DNA of 33,500 bases from Methylophilales bacterium 28-44-11 (GTDB lineage: Bacteria > Pseudomonadota > Gammaproteobacteria > Burkholderiales > Methylophilaceae), in assembly GCA_002281475.1 (NCBI GenBank), contig NCGC01000010.1:1-33500 (forward strand), given 5' to 3'. Of the stretch, positions 1-6,506 are shown piece by piece. The notes beneath the pieces were generated by a model. That model had not been told where the DNA came from and did no database searches. It was given only the letters and a program-made list of their open reading frames with translations. Positions within the stretch are counted from its first letter, which is position 1, and every line of letters starts with the position of its first letter. The translations under genes were made by a program, and so were the position numbers.

Positions 1-59
1 AAATAAATCAAAAAATATCGTTATATTGCAACAATTTAGCAACAAAGACCATAAATTGA

Positions 60-860
60 CTAATCAACGCGAATGGTTAGGTCGCTTTTGTCTTCAAATG
101 TGCCAGATTGAGACCCTAAAATTTTACGACTGACCTCATCACTTTGCTGCATGGTTTGCCCTATATTGACCCATTCGCCAAGATTTGCTCTTATCGTTGT
201 AGATAATTCTTCAAAGTCTATGCTTTGTTGGCTGTTGTATTTAGTAAGTCGGGGTGTAATTTCAATTTCAACCTGATTGCCCACAGTTCTTGGCCTCACT
301 GAGAATCCAGTGCTCACATTTACCCAGTCAGTCGTGCTAGTAATCTGTGTGTATCGTTGGGTGATGAGTATCCAGTCTTGAGAGAATGGTATGAGTTTGC
401 CAACTTGTATAAAGGCGCGTTCACCATCCACTACTTGTAAAAATTGCTGGCTACTTTGCGAGCCTTGGTTTTGTTGGCGCGAAACATCAATCCGCGCATT
501 GTTGTCAGGCACTGGTCGTCCATTCCGAATAGTGACGTTGCCTATATTGACATTACCCGACACCTCGGCGTTGTTAAACGTGGATTGGTTGTTACGATTG
601 GACTGCACTGTTATTTTGCGATTGACCCGAGGTACGTCAAAGCTTGCAATCACCGCTTCCACTTCTGCCATCTGCGCAGGGGTTGTACGTACAATTAGTT
701 GGTTATTCATGCCCGTGACCGTGCCATGCTCTCCAACCAAAGGCGAGATGATGTCATATAAATCTTTAGCAAAATAATGCTGAAGAGTGAAAATTTTGAG
801 TTCGGTTTGTGCAACAACGCTTAAACTGAACATTAATAAACCTACGAACAATAGTTTCAT
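60..860 (-). CDS. Short exported secretin-like protein (NolW/secretin N-domain type)
   Basis: A 266-residue protein with an N-terminal signal peptide (MKLLFVGLLMFSLSVVAQ). Residues about 20-80 resemble the N1/NolW domain of type II/III secretins: a hydrophobic strand pattern with an 'LVGEHGTVTGMNNQLIVRTT' segment followed by 'EVEAVIASFDVP'. The middle is Asn/Gln/Ser-rich and low complexity. The end (VEIEITPRLT, GEWVNIGQT) looks like the beginning of a secretin C-domain, but the protein is far too short to form the usual outer-membrane beta-barrel. I place the start at the ATG whose GGAG lies about 9 nt upstream; the in-frame TTG three codons earlier sits directly on that GGAG and is unlikely. 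It is the last gene of a minus-strand group after 878-1387. An accessory or pilotin-like periplasmic role is inference; no pilus or secretion genes are nearby. Confidence 0.7.
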   Translation of the reverse strand: MKLLFVGLLMFSLSVVAQTELKIFTLQHYFAKDLYDIISPLVGEHGTVTGMNNQLIVRTTPAQMAEVEAVIASFDVPRVNRKITVQSNRNNQSTFNNAEVSGNVNIGNVTIRNGRPVPDNNARIDVSRQQNQGSQSSQQFLQVVDGERAFIQVGKLIPFSQDWILITQRYTQITSTTDWVNVSTGFSVRPRTVGNQVEIEITPRLTKYNSQQSIDFEELSTTIRANLGEWVNIGQTMQQSDEVSRKILGSQSGTFEDKSDLTIRVD

Positions 861-877
861 GAGACTCAACTCCTAGA

Positions 878-1387
878 CTAAAGACCTAATTGGGTGGGCG
901 ACAAGGTATAGGAGGTTTCTTCTAGTAACTCATTAAAACGCATATGCAAACTGGCACAGGTATCTGCATCGTCAAGTGCATATTTAAAGCGCGCTTGGTC
1001 AATGTGAATACGTTTAACGTAGTGCATTTCATCGGCAATCACAAAACAATCTTTGGCTACTTTAGCACTGTCATTGGTCGTATATACCGTCATTTTATGC
1101 CCATACGTGGTCAGCAGTTCCATCAGTCTAGGGCATTGCGTCACTAAATAATCACTTTGATGCAACACAATGGTGAGTAGCGTATGTGCATCACGGCTTA
1201 AAAATTGCTGCAAAGATTGATAGCGCAATACGCTTGCATAGTCGCCATGCGAAAAGTCCTGATCAAATATATAAAGCGTATTTTGAGCTTGTTGAATCAC
1301 TAACTCTATGGCTTGCGCATACAATCGCTCCCCCATTAAGATGGTATTGGGTAGCAGTGGTTCAAGCGGCTTATCAGGGTTCGTCAT
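878..1387 (-). CDS. Conserved protein of unknown function, possibly DUF7931-type
   Basis: A 169-residue soluble protein with no signal peptide or membrane segment. It contains 'LYIFDQDFSHGDY', a Leu-rich helical stretch around residues 55-90, and 'RIHIDQARFKYALDDADTC' near residues 125-145. The spacing of an early acidic 'FDQD' and a late basic/acidic segment recalls phospholipase-D-like folds, but I see no HxKxxxxD motif, so no catalysis is claimed. I suspect it is the small stand-alone form of the domain called DUF7931, from memory and not verified. It starts at an ATG preceded by GGAG inside the end of roxA, only 4 nt after the roxA stop, so the two genes are probably cotranscribed and translationally linked. 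Confidence 0.6.
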   Translation of the reverse strand: MTNPDKPLEPLLPNTILMGERLYAQAIELVIQQAQNTLYIFDQDFSHGDYASVLRYQSLQQFLSRDAHTLLTIVLHQSDYLVTQCPRLMELLTTYGHKMTVYTTNDSAKVAKDCFVIADEMHYVKRIHIDQARFKYALDDADTCASLHMRFNELLEETSYTLSPTQLGL

Positions 1388-1391
1388 GGGG

Positions 1392-2540
1392 CTAATCTCC
1401 TAAGGCCAGATAACCTGCCAAATAATGGGGATACAACATGTCAGCTAAATTGGCTAACAGTGCTTCTTCTAATTGGGTGCAATCAAGTTGTCGCGTGTCA
1501 GCGAGCATTTTCATACATGTTTTTAACGTGCTCGGCACTGCCAAGGTTTCACCATTCAAATAAAAGGTATCTTGCCAAAACAGCATTTGCGAAGCTAGCT
1601 CTAAAAAGAGGGTGTGTTGTTGTATGCGTTGATTAAATAATTTTTGACTCATTTTTTTGGGAGGAGCAAACACCACATGTGGTTTTGGTTCGGTTAAATA
1701 GCGCCCTAAAAAATCACCTACATGCTGGGGCTGCCATGTAATTGCTTGGAGTGATTGATGCACTTTTTCCACCATAGCGTGACTGATTTCGGCAGGGTGG
1801 GCTTGTAAAGTTAAATCAGCATCTGCGTACATGCCTGAAAGTGTTAATTGGTCTTGCAGGTAGTGCAGAAATTCATGCGCCAACTCTTGTGTTTTTGGGG
1901 CGCGGAACCCAATCGAATAGGTCATACAATCGTCCCCTACCGCTGTGCCCCAGTGCGCAATTTGCGGTGGTAAGTACAGCATATCACCCGCTTCTAAAAT
2001 CCATTCTTGTTCGGTCTCGAAGTGTTTTAAGATACGTAATGGTGCACCTTCAATTAAACTTAAATCTGTTTGCTGACTAATTCTCCACTGGCGTTTTCCG
2101 CTGCCTTGTAACAAAAAAACATCATAACTATCGAGATGTGGCCCAACACCTCCACCATCAGGTGCATAGCTCACCATTAAATCGTCCAATCGAGCATGCG
2201 GGATAAAGTTAAACTGTGCCAACAATGCTGCGGCCTCTGGCAGGTAATGATTCACGCTTTGCACTAGCAAAGTCCATTCTTTTTGAGGAAGGCGTTTAAA
2301 AGTATTATTCGACATCGGGCCTTGTATGACATGCCATTGGCCTTTTAAATACTGCACCAATCTAGATTGCACCTCTTCCTCACAGGCCAAACCTGCTAAT
2401 TCATCGGGTGTAAGCAAGCCTTCAAATTGTGGAATAGCTTGTCGTATGAGTAGCGGTTTTTTTTGCCAATATTCAGCTAAAAATTGCGCGGGTGTTAATT
2501 GATTGAGAAGCGCCCAAGGTAGGTCATAGTGTTTTTGCAT
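1392..2540 (-). CDS. roxA: Ribosomal oxygenase, 50S protein L16 arginine hydroxylase (RoxA/YcfD)
   Basis: A 382-residue Fe(II)/2-oxoglutarate oxygenase of the JmjC/cupin-4 family, which in E. coli (YcfD, 373 residues) hydroxylates an arginine of ribosomal protein L16. The N-terminal segment 'AQFLAEYWQKKPLLIRQA' is typical of the family. The iron-binding triad is visible: H135 and D137 in 'GPHLDSYDVF' and H196 in 'PPQIAHWGTAV'. The 'GSGKRQWRI' segment after the HxD is the usual continuation. The C-terminal 150 residues match the dimerisation and winged-helix part. It is the first gene of a minus-strand group with the following unknown gene 4 nt away. It starts at an ATG without a clear Shine-Dalgarno and is divergent from the molybdopterin oxidoreductase. 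Confidence 0.9.
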   Translation of the reverse strand: MQKHYDLPWALLNQLTPAQFLAEYWQKKPLLIRQAIPQFEGLLTPDELAGLACEEEVQSRLVQYLKGQWHVIQGPMSNNTFKRLPQKEWTLLVQSVNHYLPEAAALLAQFNFIPHARLDDLMVSYAPDGGGVGPHLDSYDVFLLQGSGKRQWRISQQTDLSLIEGAPLRILKHFETEQEWILEAGDMLYLPPQIAHWGTAVGDDCMTYSIGFRAPKTQELAHEFLHYLQDQLTLSGMYADADLTLQAHPAEISHAMVEKVHQSLQAITWQPQHVGDFLGRYLTEPKPHVVFAPPKKMSQKLFNQRIQQHTLFLELASQMLFWQDTFYLNGETLAVPSTLKTCMKMLADTRQLDCTQLEEALLANLADMLYPHYLAGYLALGD

Positions 2541-2588
2541 GCAAGTATTTTAATCGTGTTTTTTCATCTATATAAAAATAATTGCAAG

Positions 2589-2612
2589 GACTATACAAGT
2601 GGGTATATAGTC
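2589..2612. promoter_or_regulatory. Dyad in the roxA / oxidoreductase divergent promoter region
   Basis: An inverted repeat GACTATA-N10-TATAGTC lies in the 119-bp gap between the divergent roxA and molybdopterin oxidoreductase genes, about 48 bp before the latter's ATG. Half-sites spaced roughly 1.7 helical turns centre to centre fit a dimeric regulator. The TATATA within it could also contribute to a promoter. Function is inference. Confidence 0.3.
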
Positions 2613-2659
2613 ACTTTAATCTTTAATGCACAACACAATTGAGACTTAAGGGAGCTGAG

Positions 2660-4789
2660 ATGAATGCACCAACGGATAACGGCGTAAAAACATTTCATGG
2701 GGGTTGTCCACATGATTGTCCTGATACTTGCAGCATGGAATATCATGTACAAGACGGTAAATTGCTAAAGGTGACTGGCAATAAAGAACACCCAATGACA
2801 CGTGGTGGCTTGTGCGTCAAACTTAAAGATTACGAAAAGCGCCACTATCATCCAGACCGTTTGCTTTACCCCATGAAACGCGTTGGTCCAAAAGGTAGTA
2901 AACAATTTACACGTATCAGTTGGGATGAAGCCCTAGATACCATCGTGGATAAATGGCAACAGATTATTGCCGCTGATGGTCCGCAAGCCATCATGCCCGT
3001 CAGCTATTTGGGAAACCAAGGCCTAGTGCATGGTTTAAACGGCGGTGATGCATTTTTTAACAGACTCGGCGCTACGGTATGTGAGCGCACATTCTGTGGC
3101 GAAGGCTCTTGCACGGCTTGGCTTCTCACGGTTGGTCCTACAGCTGGCGTAGACCCAGAAAGCTTCATTCACTCTAAATATATTGTGGTGTGGGCGTCTA
3201 ATTCAGTCTCTACCAATTTGCACCATTGGCACATTATTAAAGAGGCGCAGAAAAAAGGTACCAAAGTCGTCGTGGTGGATTCTTATGCTTCTAAAACCGC
3301 TAAAGAAGCGGACTGGCATATTGCACCCAAACCAGGCACTGATGGCGCATTGGCCATGGCCATGATGCATGTCATTATTGAAGAGGGTTTGGTTGACCAA
3401 GACTATGTAGATAACTACACAGTTGGTTATAAAGAGCTGGCGGAACGCGCCAAAACGCGTACTCCAGAATGGGCGGAAAAAATTACTGGTATTGTGGCTG
3501 AGGATATTCGCAAATTTGCACGAGAATACGCCACCACGCCACCCGCTGCTATTCGTATTGGCGTGGCCTTAGAGCGCAATTATGGCGGTAGCCAAGCCAT
3601 TCGTGCTGTGACCTGTTTACCTGCATTAATTGGGGCGTGGCGTCATGTGGGTGGTGGCATTTTGCAGTTTCCAGTGTGGGAGCATCCCTACCGTTTTGAT
3701 GTAATTTCACGTCCAGACCTCATTCCAGAGGGCACGCAAGTCGCCAATATTCTGCAATTAGGGCGTGTGTTGTTAGGCGAGATCAAACTGAATACGCCGA
3801 TTAAATCGCTGATGGTGTGGAACACCAACCCTGTGACGCAATCGCCTGAGACCGATAAAATCGTCAAAGGATTGGAGCGCGAAGACTTATTTACTGTAGT
3901 GGCTGAGCATTTTCTGAGTGATACCGCCGCATATGCCGATATTGTATTGCCTGCCGCGATGGGTGCGGAAATGGAAGACATGATTTTAAGTTGGGGCCAT
4001 TTGTACCTCACCTACAACGCTAAATGTATAGACCCACCGGGCGAAGCACTACCCAACAATGATATTTTCCGTCGCTTAGCCAAACGTTTAGGCTTTGAGG
4101 AAGACAACTTTCAATGGTCAGATAGTGAATGCTTAGAAAACTATGTGGCGTGGGATGCCCCAGCCTGTGATGGATATGACTTAACCTACATGCGCGAGCA
4201 CGGATTTGCCAAACTTAAAGTGGGGACGAAAGACGACCGCGCACCGCACAAACAGGGCAACTTTCCTACTCCAACAGGCAAATGCATGTTGATGGTAGAA
4301 GGCGCTAAAAACTTTGTGGCAGGGCCGTTCCGCCAAATGTATGAAGGCTTTCAGCCAGGTGAGGACTTAGACCCATTGCCCGATTATGTGGCAAACCGAG
4401 AGAGCGTAGAAAGCAATCCTACCTTAGCAAAAAGATACCCGTTGAGTATTATCTCGCCTAAGAGCCATGGCTTTTTAAATAGTTGCTATGCCAATGTCGC
4501 TGAGAAAATCAAAGGACAAGGTGAGCAGTTTGTGATGATTCATCCGGCGGATGCCGCAATACGTGGTATTCAAGAGGGTGTAAAGGTGAAGGTGTTTAAC
4601 GACCGTGGTGCGTTTGAGGCAGATGCCAGAATCACCAAAGATGTGAACCCAGGGATTGTGGTGGCTACGTTAGGGTATTGGAGGCAATTGAATAAAGGCA
4701 CGGTGAATTGTATTAGCGCGGCGGAGTTTGGGGATATGGGGCACTCAACGACGTTTAGTGATAATTTGGTGGAAGTTGCGTTGGGGTAA
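2660..4789 (+). CDS. Molybdopterin (bis-MGD) oxidoreductase, COG0243 family, substrate unknown
   Basis: A 709-residue DMSO-reductase-superfamily enzyme. An N-terminal [4Fe-4S] site is seen as C16-x3-C20-x3-C24-x27-C52 (CPHDCPDTC then GGLCVK). The core continues through 'ISWDEALDTI', a cofactor-binding segment 'VVWASNSVSTN', 'MVWNTNPVTQSPET', and a C-terminal molydopterin-dinucleotide domain ending 'GHSTTFSDNLVEVAL'. The metal-ligand region reads 'CERTFCGEGSCTAW' (residues 141-154), so C146 or S150 could ligate Mo; I cannot decide between them. There is no Tat signal, so the enzyme is likely cytoplasmic. No iron-sulfur, membrane or chaperone subunit is adjacent, so its electron partner is unknown. 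I use the ATG with GGAG about 6 nt upstream rather than the upstream in-frame TTG. A formate-dehydrogenase-like role is possible but not shown. Confidence 0.85.
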   Translation: MNAPTDNGVKTFHGGCPHDCPDTCSMEYHVQDGKLLKVTGNKEHPMTRGGLCVKLKDYEKRHYHPDRLLYPMKRVGPKGSKQFTRISWDEALDTIVDKWQQIIAADGPQAIMPVSYLGNQGLVHGLNGGDAFFNRLGATVCERTFCGEGSCTAWLLTVGPTAGVDPESFIHSKYIVVWASNSVSTNLHHWHIIKEAQKKGTKVVVVDSYASKTAKEADWHIAPKPGTDGALAMAMMHVIIEEGLVDQDYVDNYTVGYKELAERAKTRTPEWAEKITGIVAEDIRKFAREYATTPPAAIRIGVALERNYGGSQAIRAVTCLPALIGAWRHVGGGILQFPVWEHPYRFDVISRPDLIPEGTQVANILQLGRVLLGEIKLNTPIKSLMVWNTNPVTQSPETDKIVKGLEREDLFTVVAEHFLSDTAAYADIVLPAAMGAEMEDMILSWGHLYLTYNAKCIDPPGEALPNNDIFRRLAKRLGFEEDNFQWSDSECLENYVAWDAPACDGYDLTYMREHGFAKLKVGTKDDRAPHKQGNFPTPTGKCMLMVEGAKNFVAGPFRQMYEGFQPGEDLDPLPDYVANRESVESNPTLAKRYPLSIISPKSHGFLNSCYANVAEKIKGQGEQFVMIHPADAAIRGIQEGVKVKVFNDRGAFEADARITKDVNPGIVVATLGYWRQLNKGTVNCISAAEFGDMGHSTTFSDNLVEVALG

Positions 4790-4790
4790 A

Positions 4791-4808
4791 GCGGGCTTTT
4801 CAGCCCGC
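4791..4808. terminator. Hairpin after the oxidoreductase gene
   Basis: GCGGGCT-TTTC-AGCCCGC is a perfect 7-bp GC-rich stem beginning 1 nt after the stop codon. On the plus strand no T-tract follows. On the minus strand it is followed by TTTACC and lies just past the stop of the 33-residue ORF, so it may act from either side as a weak terminator. Confidence 0.5.
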
Positions 4809-4821
4809 CTGCTCAAGCCAC

Positions 4822-4923
4822 CTAGAAACTAGGTGCTGAACGCCAATGTTTGCAAACATGCTCTAACTTGCCGAAGCGAGTTCTAACATAATTGCGTACT
4901 GGTATTACCTTGCGTTTAGGCAT
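4822..4923 (-). CDS. Probable 33-residue basic small protein
   Basis: An ATG-started 33-codon frame reads MPKRKVIPVRNYVRTRFGKL followed by EHVCKHWRSAPSF and TAG. It has a strong Shine-Dalgarno, GGAG, exactly 6 nt before the ATG. The peptide is rich in Arg/Lys with a 'YVRTRFGKLEHV' centre, is not membrane-like, and carries one Cys and one Trp. The short length, good ribosome site and non-random composition argue for a real gene. It has no family I can name with certainty; small basic proteins with a similar 'RTRxGKxExV' pattern occur in other bacteria, from memory only. A hairpin (4791-4808) lies just after its stop. A perfect palindrome covers part of its ribosome site. An RNA- or ribosome-binding role would be speculation. 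Confidence 0.55.
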   Translation of the reverse strand: MPKRKVIPVRNYVRTRFGKLEHVCKHWRSAPSF

Positions 4924-4931
4924 AGTAATCT

Positions 4932-4947
4932 CCTTAATGCATTAAGG
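4932..4947. promoter_or_regulatory. Perfect 16-bp palindrome overlapping the ribosome site of the 33-residue ORF
   Basis: CCTTAATGCATTAAGG is self-complementary. On the minus strand its last four bases (AAGG) are the start of the AAGGAG Shine-Dalgarno of the small ORF. In RNA it could form a 6-bp stem with a TGCA loop that hides the ribosome site; as DNA it could be an operator. Both uses are inference. Confidence 0.4.
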
Positions 4948-4958
4948 CCTCGGCGGTA

Positions 4959-4986
4959 TTGTGTTTTGATATCAATGGTGTACTAT
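4959..4986 (+). promoter_or_regulatory. Candidate promoter of the structured RNA
   Basis: TTGTGT (4959-4964) and TACTAT (4981-4986) are separated by 16 bp, a fair match to a sigma-70 promoter. It lies within nested inverted repeats: ATTGTGT (4958-4964) with ACACAAT (5002-5008), and ATCAAT (4971-4976) with ATTGAT (4985-4990). It would start transcription near 4994. The symmetry also allows a weaker minus-strand promoter for the 33-residue ORF. Confidence 0.3.
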
Positions 4987-4993
4987 TGATTTT

Positions 4994-5104
4994 GCGTTAT
5001 TACACAATGCGTCTGGTAGTCCTAGACCCAGATGTTAGTTCAAAGCTCTAACTTTGCGCTAACCCAGCCTAAGCTATTCATGTGATAGCTTAGGCTTTTC
5101 TTTT
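4994..5104 (+). ncRNA. Candidate structured small RNA of about 110 nt
   Basis: Three hairpins follow one another on the plus strand. The first is CGTCTGG (5010-5016) with CCAGATG (5028-5034), including one G-T pair. The second is TTAG-tt-CAAAG (5035-5045) with CTTTG-cg-CTAA (5052-5062). The third is an 11-bp perfect stem followed by a T-rich run, a textbook intrinsic terminator. No good reading frame lies inside and no gene upstream on this strand needs a terminator here. A possible promoter sits at 4959-4986. I do not recognise a known RNA family; it lacks a tRNA, 6S or tmRNA layout. The alternative is that the structures belong to the leader of the minus-strand 33-residue ORF. Confidence 0.4.
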
Positions 5105-5106
5105 CC
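5067..5106 (+). terminator. Strong intrinsic terminator
   Basis: GCCTAAGCTAT (5067-5077), loop TCATGTG, ATAGCTTAGGC (5085-5095), then TTTTCTTTTCC. The stem is 11 bp without mismatch and the T-rich run is on the plus strand only, which fixes its direction. Confidence 0.75.
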
Positions 5107-5281
5107 TCCTTTTAGATTTGTCCAAAATTATCACGAAAACACTACATATTGTGGTTTGTGTTTAAATTTATGCCTTTATTTTGTGTTCGTCAATAATAAT
5201 TATCCTGAGTTCCGCAGACGCTTTGCGTTACGAGTAGCGCAGGGAAGCTATTAGCCTTGTCGCAGGGTGTGTTTTTCTTGG

Positions 5282-5336
5282 GTCACTTTCTTTTGCACAA
5301 ACAAAAGAAAGTGACTAGACGTCGGGCTACCCCGAC
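5282..5336. repeat. Two-hairpin intergenic repeat, probably dispersed in the genome
   Basis: A perfect 14-bp inverted repeat GTCACTTTCTTTTG (5282-5295), loop CACAAA, CAAAAGAAAGTGAC (5302-5315) is followed after 5 bp by a second one, GTCGGG-CTAC-CCCGAC (5321-5336). The pattern of a 'GTCACTTTCTTTTG' arm plus a GC hairpin is, from memory, a common intergenic repeat in many betaproteobacteria. The preceding 5215-5281 (with CGCAGACGCTTTGCG) may belong to the same element. Only one copy is in this window, so dispersion is inferred. Positions 5107-5210 hold nothing I can identify. Confidence 0.6.
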
Positions 5337-5410
5337 ATGCAATCTATCGTGCTGAATTTTCCTTGCAATAAGCACTCAAACTTCCATCTTTTAAATCACA
5401 AGAAAACTAT

Positions 5411-6115
5411 ATGAAATTGCATAAATTTTTCATTTGGCTTTTGTTGAATTTAAGTATCAGTATCGCTTGGGCCGACACCGCTACTCTCTACCAACAATTT
5501 CCTCCTACCGCCGAAGGCACTGGCAAGGTCTATATGGGTCGCGAAATCGCGCATGTGATGGGTTATCAAGGTGCTGCTTGGTTAGAACGCGAAAACCGAG
5601 AAAAAGAAGAACGTACGGATTTGCTCATTCAATCTCTCGGTTTAAAAGAGGGGATGACCGTAGCCGACGTAGGGGCGGGCACAGGTTATTTGTCTAGAAA
5701 AATGGCGGCTAGAGTGGGTAATACCGGCATTGTGTATGCGGTAGATGTTCAGCCAGAGATGATTGGAAAATTAAAGACAACTGCCAAACAGTTCACAAAT
5801 GTAAAGCCCGTGTTATCAGAGGTGAATAACGTCAATTTACCTTCAAACATTTTGGATTTAGCCATTATGGTAGATGTGTATCACGAGCTAGCTTATCCAA
5901 ATGAAGTGATGCAAAGTGTGTTGAAGGCACTAAAGCCGAAAGGTCAGTTGGTGTTGGTGGAGTACCGTGCTGAGGATGATCGTGTACCGATTAAAGCCAC
6001 GCATAAAATGTCTGAAGTCCAAATCAAAGCGGAGATGAGTGCATTGCCCCTTTCATGGCAAAAGACAATAAAGACGTTACCTTGGCAACATGTAGTGGTG
6101 TTCACCAAAGAGTAA
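5411..6115 (+). CDS. Exported class I SAM-dependent methyltransferase-like protein
   Basis: A 234-residue protein with a Sec signal peptide (residues 1-21, ending SIAWA-D) followed by a Rossmann-type methyltransferase domain. Motif I 'VADVGAGTGYLS' is at residues 84-95, the acidic motif II region 'VYAVDVQPEMI' at 108-118, and post-I 'LDLAIMVDVYHEL' at 148-160. This resembles UbiE-like small-molecule methyltransferases. The signal peptide is the odd part, since SAM is not expected in the periplasm; homologues with the same export signal exist in proteobacteria, from memory. The gene stands alone after the repeat region and before the entericidin gene, with a weak ribosome site. The substrate is unknown. 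A cytoplasmic protein with an uncleaved N-terminal helix cannot be ruled out. Confidence 0.8.
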   Translation: MKLHKFFIWLLLNLSISIAWADTATLYQQFPPTAEGTGKVYMGREIAHVMGYQGAAWLERENREKEERTDLLIQSLGLKEGMTVADVGAGTGYLSRKMAARVGNTGIVYAVDVQPEMIGKLKTTAKQFTNVKPVLSEVNNVNLPSNILDLAIMVDVYHELAYPNEVMQSVLKALKPKGQLVLVEYRAEDDRVPIKATHKMSEVQIKAEMSALPLSWQKTIKTLPWQHVVVFTKE

Positions 6116-6271
6116 GTGTAACGCAGTTGGCGATTATCAATGCTGTAGGAATCGTCTGACAGCAATATCAGCCATCACTGATAGGCATAAGTGTTTCTCA
6201 AGCAGATAATGGTCGCACAATTAAGCGAATACCGAATTGTATTTTTGCATAACTTTATAAAGGAATAAAAA

Positions 6272-6397
6272 ATGAAACTAATCAGCACATTTTTAGTGTT
6301 AGCTTTTGCGTTAACTCTAAGCGCTTGTAATACAGTTGAGGGCGCTGGTAAGGACATCCAAAAGGGTGGTGAAGTCATTGAGGATTCTGCTAAGTAA
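6272..6397 (+). CDS. Entericidin-type small lipoprotein
   Basis: A 41-residue lipoprotein that is easy to miss by length. It has a Lys-started hydrophobic signal, a lipobox LSAC with the lipidated Cys at residue 19, and a short mature part CNTVEGAGKDIQKGGEVIED that matches the EcnA/EcnB pattern (CNTxxGxGxDIxxGG). In E. coli these are small antidote/toxin-like lipoproteins; in many proteobacteria a single copy exists and its role is unclear. AAGGA stands about 7 nt before the ATG. It lies between the exported methyltransferase and the OmpA lipoprotein on the same strand. Confidence 0.88.
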   Translation: MKLISTFLVLAFALTLSACNTVEGAGKDIQKGGEVIEDSAK

Positions 6398-6404
6398 ATA
6401 ATAA

Positions 6405-6454
6405 TCACGTGATGTCAGCGGATGTGTGTTGTACGACGTTGATTGGTCACGTGA
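6405..6454. promoter_or_regulatory. Twin TCACGTGA palindromes upstream of the OmpA-domain lipoprotein
   Basis: The 8-bp palindrome TCACGTGA occurs at 6405-6412 and again at 6447-6454, 42 bp apart, which is four helical turns. Both lie between the entericidin stop and the next ATG at 6507. Equal face spacing suggests two sites for one dimeric regulator, or in RNA a long hairpin between the copies. The regulator is unknown. Confidence 0.4.
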
Positions 6455-6506
6455 GTAGTTTGTTTTAGTGGTTTGTTCTAGTAGTTCTTAAAATAAGGTA
6501 AATAAT

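Noticed and set aside
1-59. AT-rich bases at the window start
   Set aside because: Too short to assign; probably downstream of the secretin-like gene, with no hairpin and T-run visible.
391-777. Long plus-strand frames inside the secretin-like gene
   Set aside because: They are antisense to a gene with a clear signal peptide and ribosome site, and their protein composition is not plausible.
5007-5051. 14-codon frame MRLVVLDPDVSSKL inside the candidate small RNA
   Set aside because: No Shine-Dalgarno and it lies across the stems; chance is more likely, though a leader peptide cannot be excluded.
5034-5052. T-arm-like GTTAG-TTCAAAGCT-CTAAC, suggesting a tRNA
   Set aside because: The loop is 9 nt, and no acceptor, anticodon or D arm fits around it.
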